Below are positions 44,515 to 57,794 of a stretch of 64,000 bases of DNA, piece by piece. The stretch is from contig NC_051450.1 of assembly GCF_001649575.2 (NCBI RefSeq), positions 3,161,130-3,225,129 of the forward strand, read 5' to 3'. The notes under the pieces were generated by a model. That model was not told the origin of the DNA. It saw nothing but the letters and a program-made list of their open reading frames with translations, and ran no database searches. Origin of the DNA: Kryptolebias marmoratus. Its lineage: Eukaryota; Chordata; Actinopteri; Cyprinodontiformes; Rivulidae. Every line of letters begins with the position of its first letter. Positions within the stretch are counted from its first letter, which is position 1. The translations under genes and the position numbers were made by a program.

Positions 44515-45509
44515 GTTAGTTCTGTTTTGAAGCATAAAAAGCCTGATGAATCATACTAATGACCTTGAAAATCAAAAATATAAAAGCTATCCTTTAATAA
44601 AAGTTCATCTTTTATAAATACATGGTACCCTTTTGTTTTTATTTAAACAATGATGCTATTTGAGAAATGTGTCTCACTTGTCTGATGTGAAAGTTAGTTT
44701 AAATGTGTTCACTCGGCTAATCTGAATAATTACATGTCAAAATCTTGAATGCTACTATAAGGGTAATCTTTATTGTGACTTACAGTACAGTAGCTTCTCC
44801 TTACTTTGTCTTATCTTTGACCTTTGACACAAAGTTCACTTCCTCCAGGGTAACAGTGTGTCATCCAAAGCTTCCTTGATCAAAAAGGCAGGAAGGTAAC
44901 GTCTTTTGTTAGCGCCACTGAATAGCGCTGATGCTGCCAAGACTAATTATGGGTAACTGGCAGGACAATAAGGTGATGACAGCTGTGAAACCGTTGTAAC
45001 ATAAGGACAGGAATCAGCCAAGCCTGCAACTTAGGCTGCACCCTTAGTTCACTCCCCTCCACTGTCACATTTGACTGGGCACAATTAAACTACACAATAA
45101 CCTTTTTGTTAAACCCCGTTTGACACATGAAGGCATCACATCTGAAGAATTGTTGTTTTTTCTTTTGAAATTAAGATGCTTTGTCCCACTGTAAGGAATA
45201 AATGTACTTGCAAGAGGAATATATTATTATTTATTTACATCTGAAAAAAGGTGTAAATTATTCAAAATACAAAAAGATAACTGGAATGAGGACATATTGT
45301 GTGGCTCATAACAGAAGGTTTTATTTAATGCATCACTGGTTCACGGTCAATATGATACATATCTTGATACACTAACAAGGATCCAATTCATTAAAGAAAA
45401 AATATTCTTTTATTTAAGTGAATAAAAATGTTTTTATTAAACACACAAGATCATTTTCATTACTAATAAAACATGAGCATTCACAAACAGATCTTGTTTT
45501 AAAATTACA
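44515..45509. other. no recognisable feature
   Basis: No gene. The segment around 44820-45060 is less AT-rich and looks unique within the window, but has no identifiable function. Confidence 0.3.
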
Positions 45510-45700
45510 TTGTCTATAAAAAGTATTCACCCCCTTGGATGTTTTATGCTTGTATTGCTGTCATATATCAATCATGGTTAATATAAATTGGCCTTCTTTA
45601 CCAAAAAGAATTTAAAAAAATCTTTCTTCATTGTCAAATTTAAGTCAAATCCCTACAGAATAATACCAATTAAATAAAAATATGTTTAGGAGTTGTACTT
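45510..45700 (+). mobile_element. Tc1/mariner-type MITE fragment
   Basis: Starts TTGTCTATAAAAAGTATTCA followed by CCCCCTTGGATGTTTTA, a well-known fish element end. The interior (TCAAATTTAAGTCAAATCCC, TACAGAATAATA) also fits. The far end was not located. Confidence 0.5.
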
Positions 45701-46029
45701 TTAAAAAATCTTTTCTCTGAGTGGAAATAAGCCAGTGACTTTAAACAAAGTGAAAATTTATGCAGTCGTGTATTTAAATTTTATGTTTCATATTTTTTGT
45801 TTTTAATTGGCACTGCACAACACTCTCATAAATTGTTCAAGTTTGGTCACCATGTCTGTCAATCAAAAAGCAAAACACAAAAAAGACTGTCAGGCAACAT
45901 GTGTTTAAACTTTTACCAATTAGCAACAAATTTATTCTTCATATTATTAATTTTAAACATTATTAACCCCTTTTCCTGGTTTATTTGTAGATTTAATATA
46001 TGCACCCAATTTTATTTTATTATAAATCC

Positions 46030-46200
46030 ATGACAGGGTCACATCGAGATAAAAAAGACAAACAACCATTCACGCTCTCAGTCACAGCTCGGCCAATTTA
46101 GAGTTACCAATTAAAATAATGCGCACGTTTTTTTGTTTTTTTTGTCTGTGTAAGGAAAGTGGAGTACCCGGAGAAAAGCCATGCTTGCACGGGGAGAATA
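46030..46200 (-). repeat. SINE-like teleost repeat (family E), antisense
   Basis: CCAATTTAGAGTTACCAATT, GCGCACGTTTTTTTG, GGAGTACCCGGAGAAAAGCC and TTGCACGGGGAGAA are the inverse of the family E body. Confidence 0.6.
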
Positions 46201-46201
46201 A

Positions 46202-46440
46202 ATGGTAAATGGCTTGCACTTGTATACTGCTTCTTTCTAGTCCAAAGACCCCAAAGCGCTTCACACTACAATCAGTCATTCACCCATTCACACACAATGG
46301 AAGTAGCTGTATTGTAGCCACAGCTGCCCTGGGGCAGGTGGACAGAAGTGAGGCTGCCGAGGCCCCAGGTTGGGAGGTAAACCTGCCACTCTCTCGCTGT
46401 GAGACAACAGCTGTAACCACGGTACCACCGTGCCACCATC
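46202..46440 (+). repeat. teleost interspersed repeat
   Basis: AATGGTAAATGGCTTGCACT, AAGACCCCAAAGCGCTTCAC, CAATCAGTCATTCACCCATT, GTAGCCACAGCTGCCCTGGG and GAGGCTGCCGAGG follow in an order common in fish genomes. Directly abuts the family E copy. The class is not known to me. Confidence 0.6.
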
Positions 46441-47105
46441 ATATGTTCTAATTGGGCTTCACATTCTTACAGTAAAGTAATAACTTGGGTTTGAAGTGAC
46501 ATTTGACTTTGCCAGAAATACATAATTCTAGATACTTCAACAAGCTTTGAGTTTGTAGGTTAAATGAAAAATCTCTGCATTGCTGTTGGACCTCATCATG
46601 GCCATATTCAATAAAATATATATTCATGATTTCAACAGACACCAACATAAGACCAAAAGCACAGGATCAGAGGACTTCCACTGAGATGATGAGCTTAATA
46701 TGAAAACAAGGTGGTGTTTGGCATCACCGATCTTTTCCGTTAATGCAAAGCCAGAAAAGCCAAGTCTTGAAATTTAATTATAGAAGCACTGGGTGTGGAA
46801 AACGAGCAACCCAGTAATTATCCACTATAAAACTATGTGTTTTATCCTTCATAATGGGAACTATATTCAGAGCCTGGCAAAGAAACCCAAGAGCTTCTTG
46901 AGAAATTTAAAGCAATTTGAAAGACGGAACAAAACATTTTAGGAAGTTATAAAATGAACTTGCATCTGATGGGTCCTAAATCACAGTGCATTATGGGAAC
47001 TATCTAATTTGGAGGTTCTTGTTATGATTTATTTATGCACTTTGTTGTTAAATGTTCTCTATTGTCCAATTTCAAAATGCACCGAAATATCATTTAATTG
47101 ACACA
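46441..47105. other. no recognisable feature
   Basis: No gene or named repeat seen. Confidence 0.35.
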
Positions 47106-47109
47106 AGCA

Positions 47110-47330
47110 TCTACAAACTAGGTTAATTGTAAGGCCCCCTTTGAGAATCAATGACAACCTCGCTAATGTAAAAAAACAAAAAAAATTCAGACAGAACATG
47201 GATGGTTTTTGCAGAGCCTTGCCATGCTCTTCAAGTCCATTTTGAGCATACACAAAACTTCTGTAGCAAGGTGTGGTGACAGCATGGTGAGGTTCTTGGA
47301 GGAGTGAGGGGTGCATGGTAACAGTTGGAC
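47110..47330 (+). repeat. possible dispersed repeat (family D)
   Basis: Shares AACATGGATGGT, AGCATACACAAAAC and a GGTGTGGTGACAGC segment with 4515-4760. Diverged. Confidence 0.3.
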
Positions 47331-47796
47331 CTGCACACACCAGCATGCCTTGGTTGTTCAGTATTTGAAGTAGGACTGACTAAGATGTTGTCATGCTCAG
47401 GCTGCAAATGTGATGGTGATGAGATTATGAAAATAACCTACTCAGAAGTGACACCTGTATTTGCATTTATAGTCCGACAGAGTGTTGCCAGGGTGGGTGG
47501 AACAAGTGTGGTGAGGGGGCTGGTGAGCATTTTGGAGATGTGAAAAATAGCAGGAAACACCTATTTGACAAGTACTAATTGTGTTGCCTTCACACTGAAG
47601 GTTTTCCAAATTTGCCACAACCATCATGTAGGTTATGAGGAGTGTAGTGGTGTCATCATCCAGTGGGTTCTTAGCAAAAAGCCTGGTAGAAAGTCTTTAT
47701 GGGCTATGAGGATACATGCCTCTTTAAGAATTCAGTGACAACTGTGATAAAACATTCAGAAACATACCTTCCTAGAACAAAACAAATCTGGATATG

Positions 47797-48190
47797 TACA
47801 GTCCTGCTCACCATTATTGGCACCCATGAAGTTTAAGTACATATAATGGAATATTTACTGAAGGAAATTCATCAAGTGAAACAACATTTTATTGCTGATA
47901 GCTTGTGCTTGATGCAAAACAGCAAATGATCAAAAACATTTAAAAAGATAAACATTATGAGGAAAACAAAGAAAAACATAATTTTTACCATGCCAGTGGT
48001 ATTGGCACCCTTTGCTGCAAATCAATATGAAAACCCAATTTGGCTCACCTGTTGCAAATCACACATAAAGATCACTTGTGATGGACTGCCTCCACACATA
48101 TGACAGGAATTAACCAATGAATGATCATGAAGATATTCACTCAGCTATGCAAATCATGAAGGGGTGCCAATAATGGTGAGCAGGACTGTA
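47797..48190. mobile_element. Tc1/mariner-type MITE with TA ends
   Basis: A 394-bp element with perfect inverted ends. TACAGTCCTGCTCACCATTA at 47797 continues TTGGCACCC, and its complement closes at 48190. The TA dinucleotides at both ends fit a TA target duplication. No transposase frame, so non-autonomous. Confidence 0.85.
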
Positions 48191-48199
48191 TCTGTTTCT

Positions 48200-51100
48200 G
48201 TGTAGAATAGATAAGAAAGGATGTTGAAATATGAAAAAAGTTATACTGCTGTTCCAATTTTTTATTGACATTTTTATGGGTGATTGGCAGGACAAAAAAA
48301 ATTAAATCAAATATCTACTTATCAGATTTTCCAAAACTTTTAGTTTTATAGCCTTACTGCCACATAACTTGTATTTTATTTTGGCAAAGGATTGCTTAGC
48401 AGTTTTAAAACTTGTAAGTTTGTTTATATTTCTATTATCTCCAGCTTTCTATTTTGTTTATGTGCACACTATGATATTAATGATAATTACTAATTGTTTT
48501 CCTTGAAGAATGTTCTCTGAATATAAAATAAAAACACCGACTGACAGCTGGGAGCCATATTTGCACAGTATTGACCTGTTTGCTGTGGAGAGGCAAACAC
48601 ATGAACAGAGGGGACATTGAAAATAAAAGGAGAACAAGACAAATAAAGAGTCGTAAGACATTAAACTCAGTGATAAAATCGGAATCACACAAAATGTTGG
48701 CTCCATGACAACAAACTGGCACAAATCAGTTGTCACATATTTGTAATTTGTTCAGTTTACTGAGGTTTTTGTATGAGCCAAAGGCATGTAAATAAACTTC
48801 GGTCAGGCAAACAAACAAATCCACTGAACCCTTACCTCATTGATAAAACTCGGTGTGCATCAGTAGCTTGGGAGGGGAAAATAAAGAGTACTTTCTGTTT
48901 TACTTTGCAAAAGTCAACAAAATTCTGATGTTTTTTTTAGAATGTAAACCCCCACTGTGGTAATAATGTTGATCTACTTGATGTAAAAAAGATTCAGCAA
49001 ATCATATTACATGTTTATTCTGTATGACTGTTTTCATTACTGACAGTACAATGCTAACACAGACCTGTCTACTAAAACAGACTCTTTGTGGCACTTTGGG
49101 GCTAAAGAGCTGGACTCCAGTCTGTTTTTATAAGTGTTTATATCATTGCATTTCCTTTTTACCTTGAAAAGCTAATTAACTCAAAGATGGCTCAGTGAGA
49201 GAGACTCTGGAAAGCTCTGCAGTAAAAATGAAGCTTTGAGGTTTTGAATGTTAAGGTTCAGAACACTGAACTGCGTTTTAGTCTGAAGGGCTAAAACACA
49301 GTTTTTTTATTTTATTTTTTATTTTCATGTTCTTTTTTCATAACCCCGTCTGTAGTTTGATAGTTTTTCTCTTTCCCACATGTGTTTTTAGTCTTTATAT
49401 GCATGCTGCTAGGAAGCATTGATGCTGTGTGATGGTACCTCCACCATGCTTTGCCATGGGGTTGTTATTAAGCAGAAAAATATTACTGATGCCAAGCAGT
49501 AAAATGATGTAACATGGCTAATTACCCTGTTGTTTGTTTCATGGATTTGTGTATTGGCCTGGTAATGAACTGGCAAGCACTAAGTGACATGCAGTGTGTT
49601 ATTGCTGCCATCACATTATGTTTTAAAGGGTCTTTCATAAACACATACACTGCCTAATCTCTCTGCTAGCCTTGTACTGGCCCTGCAGCTTGTGTCTCTT
49701 CACTAAGCTCAAAGGTTATGGTATGCCGCCAGTGAAATGTCAGAAGGCTGCTCCTGCCCTGTCCATCCTGCGCCTCTCACAGGAAATTTATCTGCACAAT
49801 AAACTACATCAAACATACTGGTGACCAAGCTTAGACAATACTCCTGTTGATGTGATGTACCAGCTTGTGAGGGAATTTGGAATTAGTGAGACTCAGCAAA
49901 CAGGATTGCAACAAACAAAATGCCCTGTAACTAAACCCTTTGATTAACACATTTTGTTTACTAAAATCAGTGACAAAGCTCTCTTGTTTGAGTTCTTTTT
50001 TTGTGGGAGATTTCCAGCAAACAGTAAAGTATTTTTAGGGTGAAAGAGAATAGAAAACAGGGAATGAAAGGGCTCCTGTACAGAGTAGTCAGAGTGTGGT
50101 GATGATAAGCTTAGCATTGCTAATATTAAACACATCTAGACAGAATGTGGCTATCTGTGCATTTATTTGGAGCTGTCTGTGGGAAGGAGACAGGAATATC
50201 ATTGTGGGAAAAAGTCTTCTCTAGATATGGAGCTAAACATCAGCAGTCTGCTATTATCTATGATGGAAAAGTTCAGCCTGGTTTAAAAAGGGCAAAAACA
50301 GAAAGAGGCTTTTTTCTCCATTGCTCTGACCTGTTGACATCTTCATGTGGCCAGTTAATAAGCAAAGCCTTTGAGGATATTTGATAAACTGTGCATACAA
50401 GGGATTTGACACAAACATCCAGGCACAAACTCTTCTTTATTAGATGGAACTGGAACTGATAGATTTGCACAAAGTTTCTGCTCATGCAATCACGCCTCTC
50501 CCTGTCTGTCTTTTCCCTCCTATCTGTCTCTGGCTCTCTTGGCTTCAGGCCTGAATCACATGGTTCAGTGATCAAGTTGGGGTATTGTGGTAAGCTTGGA
50601 GGGTGAAGCCCAAGAGCTTTGCTGGATTGCTGCTGTGGCTGAAATCAGTCTAAATAGGCCAAGCCCTCTTTGAGACTCAGAGGGCAGCACAAACACACCT
50701 CTCCTCCCCTCTCCTCTCTGTTCTCTCACCAGCTTCCCACTTTCATCTGACACCCATCCAGGCGGAGCTCGGCCACAGAGTTCAGTGTGTCCACAGGCTC
50801 ACCTTTGCTTTCTCACAGCACCACGTTTGGACAAATTAACAGAAACGGGAGTGGATCAAAACAAAACACACATAGGGCTGGTACCATTCTCAAAAACGTT
50901 GTCTTTTGTATAAATGGAAAAAGTAATGTGTTAAAAAGTTCAACATTAGCATGGTTTATTGGGTTAGATACTTGGAAGTGTTATTGTAAGGTAGTCCAAG
51001 AACTGTCAGAAACATCATTTTGCAATCACATTTGGAAAATTTGGCACTTTCTACTTTAAGCACCAGGAAACCATCACAGAGAATCAGCACACATTAAAAA

Positions 51101-51880
51101 CACCTGCTTGTGATATGTTTTCTACCTAGAAAGCTAAGGGGAAGGATGGAGTAAGGAAAAGGGGGAAAGAGTGAATTCTCAGACAAACTATCTCACCCCC
51201 ACCCACCCCAAACCAGGCTCATTAACTCAATTCATTATCAACCTTTTTTGCCCCTCTCCATCCCTTCACCCCTACTGACTGGATAGATAGGCGGGGCGGG
51301 GGAGGCAGCTGAGCTCATTAGGCTAAGGATCACTGCACACCTCATTTACTGAAAATACCTGCATCTAAAAAGTCTTTTTGTGAGAACGTTCAACTTTCAG
51401 AGTTTCTCTTTGTGGAATGGTTAAGCAGTCATTCTCTGCTTTGCCTCCCTCTTTTGATATGTATATTATTTTCAGCATTTTTCTCAGTTTTTTTCTGGTC
51501 TTCCCCACTGCTTGAAGCAGAACCACTAACTGGGAATAATTGGTAGGGGGAGGGGGGTGCACAGCCCCTGTCTGACCAACCAATCTTCTAACAGAACAAT
51601 CATCAGATTGTTCCCAAGGCTTGGTGAGACAACCTTCTACTGCAGATTTTACTTGTGATTAGCATGTATCTCCTTTAAAGTCAAAAACAATCATATGGAG
51701 GGAATTAAACTGCTGCCTTTAAACAACAGTCCTTAAAACTACAAGTTTGTTTTTTAAACTGTTACCCTGTACAGCCAGTCAGGGTTTGGGTTAGGCTGCA
51801 TAGTTCCAGTGAAGGGTAAACATAATGCTTCAACATACCAAGACATTTCAGACATTATGCTACTAACGTTGTGACAACAT
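48200..51880. other. no recognisable feature
   Basis: About 3.7 kb with no gene, RNA or named repeat. Frames at 50145-50575 and 48458-48736 lack motifs. Pyrimidine-rich stretches at 50490-50530 and 50690-50740, and a G-rich stretch near 51290, are the only compositional features. Confidence 0.35.
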
Positions 51881-51884
51881 TTTG

Positions 51885-52210
51885 AAGATGGCCCTCATCT
51901 ATTCCAACTTGATGGTGCCCCAATGCGTAAAGGCACTAAAGACGTGATGGAATAATTTGACTGGCCAGCACAAAGCCCTGACTTCAACCTCGTCAAGCAC
52001 TTTTGTAATGAACTGGAATGGAGTGTGTGAGCCAGAACTTCTTGTTCAACATCTGACCTCATAAATGCATTACAGACTGAATGGGCACCAATTCCCACAG
52101 ACTTTAATGTCTTGTGAAAAGCTTTTGCAAGGCCAAGGATGACTATTGTGTGCACGCATGGCAGTGTTAGGAGGACCCAAGAGCATTACTCCTGGCATCA
52201 TGGTGTGAGG
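51885..52210 (+). mobile_element. Tc1/mariner transposase remnant
   Basis: CTTGATGGTGCCCCAATGCG, TTTGACTGGCCAGCACAAAG, CCTGACTTCAACCTCGTCAA, CTTGTTCAACATCTGACCTC and GAATGGGCACCAATTCCCAC correspond to a transposase C-terminal region widely repeated in fish (a DWPAQSPDFN-like segment). No intact frame remains. Confidence 0.6.
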
Positions 52211-53015
52211 AGGAACTTAAAGATATGGCATGGATGTTATTTTGAATTTGTCATCAGCATTTTTATAGTGTTTGTTTTCAACCAAAAAGAGGTGTGGCTC
52301 TTTTGAGAAGAAAGAATCATGAATCTCTTTTCATCTGACCGATATTAACTGTGGTTTTATTGGCTAAACATCAGCAGCCCCTCATTTTGGGTAGGATCGT
52401 ATTGACAATGAAGATTTCATTTGTTTTGTCTTTAAAAACTGACAGGACAGTGAGCAACCATAATGAGGGCAGATGAAAGGTGTTCACTCCCAGCACCACC
52501 ACATATCATTTTATCTTCTCTGATGCTTGCTTCATGTATATACAAACATACATAGCACTGGGGGATGTTTGTTTTCATTTTAAATTCTTAATCCTTTGGT
52601 TCTTTTCTGTAGTTTTTGTGTGCATGTATCACAAGTTAACACACATACACACTGGCATAAACATAGAAACAGCCCGAAGAGCTCAAAGAGCACTCACAGT
52701 GGCTTGTTGCTGTTTGATTTAAAGTCATGGTTAAATAATAACTTTATAATATTTATTCATAAATAAGTGGTGACATTAGTGATAACATATTGGTTCTCCA
52801 GCAAGTGTAAATTACTCCAGATCTCCCTGCAATGTATTCAGATGACATTTTCTGCAACTTTTTCATTTGCTGACAGCAAACATCAACTTCTAGTGTGTGC
52901 TGTTAATGGTACCAATAATTGTGCATTCTATCTGACCAATTTATATTATCTGCACCAATGACAAAAGGGTGATAATGTTTTTGCCTGTGTCTTTGCGTAG
53001 GTGTTTGTTTATCTG
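52211..53015. other. no recognisable feature
   Basis: No gene or named repeat. Confidence 0.35.
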
Positions 53016-53340
53016 TTGTATTTGCAAAATATTTGATGAACCACTGAAAGTATTTGAATGAAACTTTTCAGAAAGTAATTACTGGGTGTATATCTATAAC
53101 TGAAGAATGTTTAGAGTCAACCCAATTCAAAATGGCCATGGAAACACATAAATACAACTCAGCCAATTTTACAGATATTAATCTAAAATCTGGTGTGGTT
53201 ATAACTGACAATCATCAACACATACCTCAGGAGGTAACAAATCTGGCAGATTTCACATAAGATTGTGTATAGCTTGACCAAAATTACTATAACTCTTTCC
53301 TTTCTCATCATAAAATCATCTTAGCTTAAAACTAAGAAGT
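53016..53340 (+). repeat. dispersed repeat family C copy
   Basis: TTTGATGAACCACTGAAAGT, CAGAAAGTAATTACTGGGTG, AGAGTCAACCCAATTCAAAA, ACAGATATTAATC and the late TCATAAAATCATCTTAGC follow the same order as the two copies at 1490-2100. Confidence 0.55.
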
Positions 53341-53949
53341 AAAGCTTCTTTCTAACAGTGCAAAAGATGCAAACAACTGTTTTTTTGGGCTTTTCTAGCA
53401 AGTAACAGACTGAAGTCATCAATTTATGAGAATTAGAAGACATCTTTTATCATCACATGACACACAGACAGAGAGTAGGCATGGCTCCTAGATAGCTATC
53501 AATGGGTGTAAGTTATACTGCTAAACCCAGAGTATTGTGTCTCCCAGGGAGGTCATCTTAATGGCCTACAAGTGATGACAAACAAGATGTCTGATGACCT
53601 TAGAGAGCAACCCATCTGTTACTTAGAGCTACAACATATTTTACTCCCATCAAGATGAAACTAAAAGTATTGGCCTCAAAGAGCAGATATACAACATTCA
53701 TATTGGATATGTTTTAGTGAACTGCAGCTGGACCTCATGCACAGACAGGCTGGTGCACAAAAAGACAGGTAACATGGGGCTAAAACGTAAATCTTTATGT
53801 ACCAATTGTCCCTGTGCCTTGAAATTTCAGACTGAGTATTGAAAACTTATTTAAATGAACAATAGTTGATGTTAAGCAGTTGATTTACACTTTTGTTTAA
53901 AATAAATTTAAAGGGAAGTTACCAAAAATATGTTCATTTGAAATTAATT

Positions 53950-54430
53950 GACAAAGGATTTGTTGATATCAGCCACTTCCTCAATCTGCCGGTGGAACAG
54001 GCTGTGCAGGGGCTTATCTTTCCATGTTGCTTCCTCTTTCTCCTCTTCCACACTGGGTTTCTGCTGCCTGAGACGTGTTCACTTAGCAGATCATTATTGG
54101 GGACTTTCTTCCTGATGTAGTCCAGGATCTTGGTTGTTTATATTGCCTCCTTTGGCCAGGTTATTACACCAGCAGGGTATCTGATGATTGGCACTGTATA
54201 TGTGTTGATGGCTTGGACTTTGTTCTTATCATTCAGCTGGATCCTGCCTTATTCTCTGTAGGTACTTGGTTGTGGCTGACTTCCTTGCGACCTCATCCCG
54301 TTTGGCATTTGTTGCCATTTCCAAGGTACTGGTCCAAATGACATTCCAATGTCCTTTCTGTATTTAGCAAGGACGTGGTGAAGTGGACAAGTGAGTTGAT
54401 GTCTCGCTCACTTTTGGCATACAGCTTGAT
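53950..54430 (-). pseudogene. decayed LINE coding fragment with internal deletion
   Basis: Minus-strand frames, broken by stops, read IKLYAKSERDINSLVH next to the CA repeat, then an INTYTVPIIRYPAGVITWPK segment (about 54215-54155), DYIRKKVPNNDLLSE (about 54120-54075) and a KDKPLHSLFHRQIEEVADI-like segment (about 54020-53975, in a shifted frame). These match, in order, the polymerase and downstream part of a fish non-LTR retrotransposon polyprotein that I recognise but cannot name with confidence. Residues expected between the PK and YIRK segments are missing. Confidence 0.6.
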
Positions 54431-54431
54431 G

Positions 54432-54432
<1 letters not shown>

Positions 54433-54506
<74 letters not shown>
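54433..54506. repeat. CA dinucleotide microsatellite, 37 units
   Basis: Uninterrupted CA repeat of 74 bases at the edge of the LINE fragment. It creates artificial Thr-His and Cys-Val frames. Confidence 0.98.
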
Positions 54507-54508
<2 letters not shown>

Positions 54509-54509
54509 T

Positions 54510-56475
54510 ATCAGATATATCAGATATATCTTGATTAATGCCACCTGCCTGCCTCTTGCCTCCTTGTCCCACATTTGGGTTCCTCTCAGCCTTCACCATG
54601 GATCATGACAACTTAAGACTTACTATGATTAGGAAGTAAAATGCCGGGGTATCTTACCCCTAACACATATTTAAACAAGGAAAATATGTATGGTTTGACA
54701 GGGAAAAATGTATACATAAAATCCACCAAATCCATTGATTAAACACAGAACCTAACCTCCTCCCCTTTCCATACCTGACACCTTGGGGGCTTTGGTCGTT
54801 CCTTGCCAGAGGGGCTAATGGGAGTAATGCCCAGTCGTAGACAAGCAGAGCCAGGACACTTGCGGGGTCAATTTCACATGTGACTGGTGTTTCGTATTTA
54901 ATGGGATCTGCTGTCACTTCATGTCAGCACAGTCAGTGGAGCTCAGGAGTAATGGAAGGAGAACAAGAAAATGATTGACAAATTTTTATGTTTAGCTGAT
55001 CTTTTAAAGCATCACACAAAACTATAAAAACAGAAAGCTTAACATTCATTTTTCTTCATCTTTTCTCACCACCTCTTATTCCACATTCCCCCTCCATTCA
55101 GCAGGTCTGGCCCATGCTGGACCTTCATTAGGTCATGTGTACTCAATCCTGTTGTTCTTGCATTTCTTAATTTCCACTGTTATGGGGACAAAAATAGGTA
55201 CAAAGCACATCACAGCCCTGGGTCTTTGCACTTGACCTCATTCGCTCATTACTGTTGCTATAGAAATGTACTTCCCTCATCACCTCTAGACAACCTGTCT
55301 CACAGCATGTCATTTTTTTCCTCCTGCAAACAACCATGGTTGGCTTGTGAGACGTAATTATTACTCTACAACTAGTATTAGTTCCATGATTGTTTTACAG
55401 AAGAAGTTTGTAAAACTAAGTACACAATGATTCAACAACACATAGAACCATCTTTACCAGTAAAACTAAACCCCAAACTTAATCTCATATATTGTTTGTA
55501 AATTTTTAAACTTTTCCTTACAATGTTGTTCACAGGTTTAATTTACATCCAGCACTTTTTAAGGTCCTCCACAGCACTTGTATCAGATTATTGTCTGGAC
55601 TTTGACTGGTCCATTGAAACACTTTTGTTGCAGTTGTAAATGAAATAAGAAGACAGCAGGTAAAACTGGCAAACTTTATTAGAAACATGCTATCATGCCA
55701 CATGCCATTACAGAGTGCTTCAGTCTTATTTTCTACTGCATTCTTTGTCTACACTCCTAGCACATGCTCTTCTGCCCTGCCATGTCACAGCAGGACTATC
55801 AAGTGACAAGAAGTAACAGAACATACACAAATGCATTAAGTGCAAAACTCAGTACACAATATCTCCCGTTACCCAAACAAAATACCTTATTCATTTGAAG
55901 CAAGGCAGTATTTTTCAGGAAGACTGGTATTCTTGAAATGCAGATTAAAATGTCTGCAATTTAGCGTTAACCTTTAGTTGGCAGAAGTGCTCTTTAATGA
56001 AAATAGTCTTCTTCTGGCACACAAAACACTATCAAAAATACAAGTGAAATTAGATTAATATCGCAAGACATTCAATCACATTCCTTTACATTTTTCACAA
56101 CCTCTTGTTTAAAAGAACTTATTTCATTGGATGTTTTTTTTGTCCAGGTCAAGTTTGTATTGCAACTCATAGAATGTTTAAAATAGATCTTGCAAATAAA
56201 TATATTTATTATTACAATTCCACTGCAATTGACATCCACCTTTCAAGTCATTTTACTTTGAACACTAGGTGAGCTGTGGGATTTGGAGAACCTGCTGATT
56301 CTGTTGCACTTCTGAGCAATTCCTCTGTTTGAACACTATCCAGACATTACCAAGCTTTTATATAAGTTGCAATACTAGTAGCCAAGTAAAAGAAAAAAAA
56401 ATCAATGGATGAATGTCTGAAATCATTTAAACCTTGTAAATTTAAAAAAGCACAGATAAAGTACACCAAAAGATA
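54510..56475. other. no recognisable feature
   Basis: No gene or named repeat in about 2 kb. Confidence 0.35.
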
Positions 56476-56479
56476 AGTT

Positions 56480-56625
56480 TGTCTATCCATCCATCCATCC
56501 ATTCATTTACTTAACCTACTTATTTCTGTTCTGGGTTGCAGGGGGCTGGTGCCTACCTTTGGCAGTCTAGGGTGAAAGGCAGAGACACCTTGGACAGGTC
56601 ACAGTCTATCACAGAGCCACATGGA
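56480..56625 (-). repeat. SINE-like teleost repeat (family E), 3' end
   Basis: Four tandem ATCC units (56483 onward), TTCTGGGTTGCAGGGGGCTG, GGTGAAAGGCAGAGACACCT and TGGACAGGTCACAGTC are the inverse of the family E tail. Confidence 0.6.
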
Positions 56626-57237
56626 AATCTTTTTTTTATTATTATTTTAAAAATTTTTCGAATTAAAATATTATGAATATGGTCAGCTGGTCTCTCAACA
56701 CAATAGATCAAATTTTCTCGACGAGAAGACTGGGCACAGGAGAGCCTTCCTGCCCCGATGGGACATTTTCAGCTGGACCCCGTGGAATCTTAGAGCAAGC
56801 AGAAGTTTGTGTGTTTTTTCGGAATATGAGTTGTAGATATTGAAGACTTATAAATAATTGGATTTTTAACAGAATTTCTGCTTTTTGGGCTTGGTCATTT
56901 CCTAATGGAATCGACCTTGGAGAAGTTTCTCACTCGGCCTGACGGAAGTGACCACTTTAATTTGGCTTTTTGGATTTGCCATTGAGATGTACCATTAAAA
57001 CTCTTAAGGCTGACTTGAAATTATGCCGGTTTGTCCTAAACACTTCTGATATCCAAATCTGGCTCCACTGAGTTGGCCTTGGAAGGCTGGCTATCTGAAA
57101 GTTCTCCTGGATGTTATGTAAAAATGACGCTCTCCACCCATCAGTTCCCCTCCCTCCCCCAGGACACCTGCGGATACCCTCCCAAAGCCAGCTGATAAAA
57201 CTTTCCATCACTATCAGGGCTATGGCAGACAGAGGCC

Positions 57238-57403
57238 TACCGTATTTTCCGCACCATAAGGAACACCGGATTATAAGGCACATGCTAAAACATACGTTCT
57301 ACAAAAAACAAACAAACAAAAAAAAAGGTCACGGAAGCAAAACAGTGAGTTTTTTTTAAATTTAAGGCTTTTAGGTGCGCCTTATAGACCGGAAAATACG
57401 GTA
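57238..57403. mobile_element. palindromic MITE, TA-flanked
   Basis: Ends TACCGTATTTTCCG and its complement CGGAAAATACGGTA. Arms continue with CACCATAAGG and CCTTATAGACC, and a second inverted motif GGATTATAAGGC with GCGCCTTATA. The whole can fold into a hairpin. No coding capacity. One arm recurs at 21215-21250. Confidence 0.7.
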
Positions 57404-57539
57404 TCTGGGAGAGTATTGGTAGGTGTTCTTCACTGGCACCCTCTCTCATATGTTGCTCCCTGCCTCCTTTTTTTCTTTTCTTTTTGACACTGACAATTTT
57501 AGTTGGCCTTTTATTAAAATGTATTTAACTCTTAGCTGG

Positions 57540-57775
57540 TCTTCGGTGCTCTTAGTTAGCCTTCCGGTACCTTTAGTTTATTTTAGTTTTAATTTTATAT
57601 TGTTGTGTGTGTTTTCATGATTTCATTTAGATTATTTTAGATTTAGCTTAGATTATCCTAGCTTATATTTTAGACATTGTTGTGTGTGTTTTGACTCTGT
57701 ATTATTTTGTTCACATGTTGTAAAGCACTTTATATTGCCTTGTTGCTGAAAAGTGCTATATAAATAAATTTCACT
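57540..57775 (+). repeat. L2-like LINE 3' end
   Basis: ACATGTTGTAAAGCACTTTA, TATTGCCTTGTTGCTGAAAA and GTGCTATATAAATAAATTTC form a typical L2-type tail, preceded by repeated TTTTAGATTTAGCTTAGATT-like units. The antisense counterpart is at 10725-11160. Confidence 0.6.
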
Positions 57776-57794
57776 TGACTTGGCTTAAACTCTT

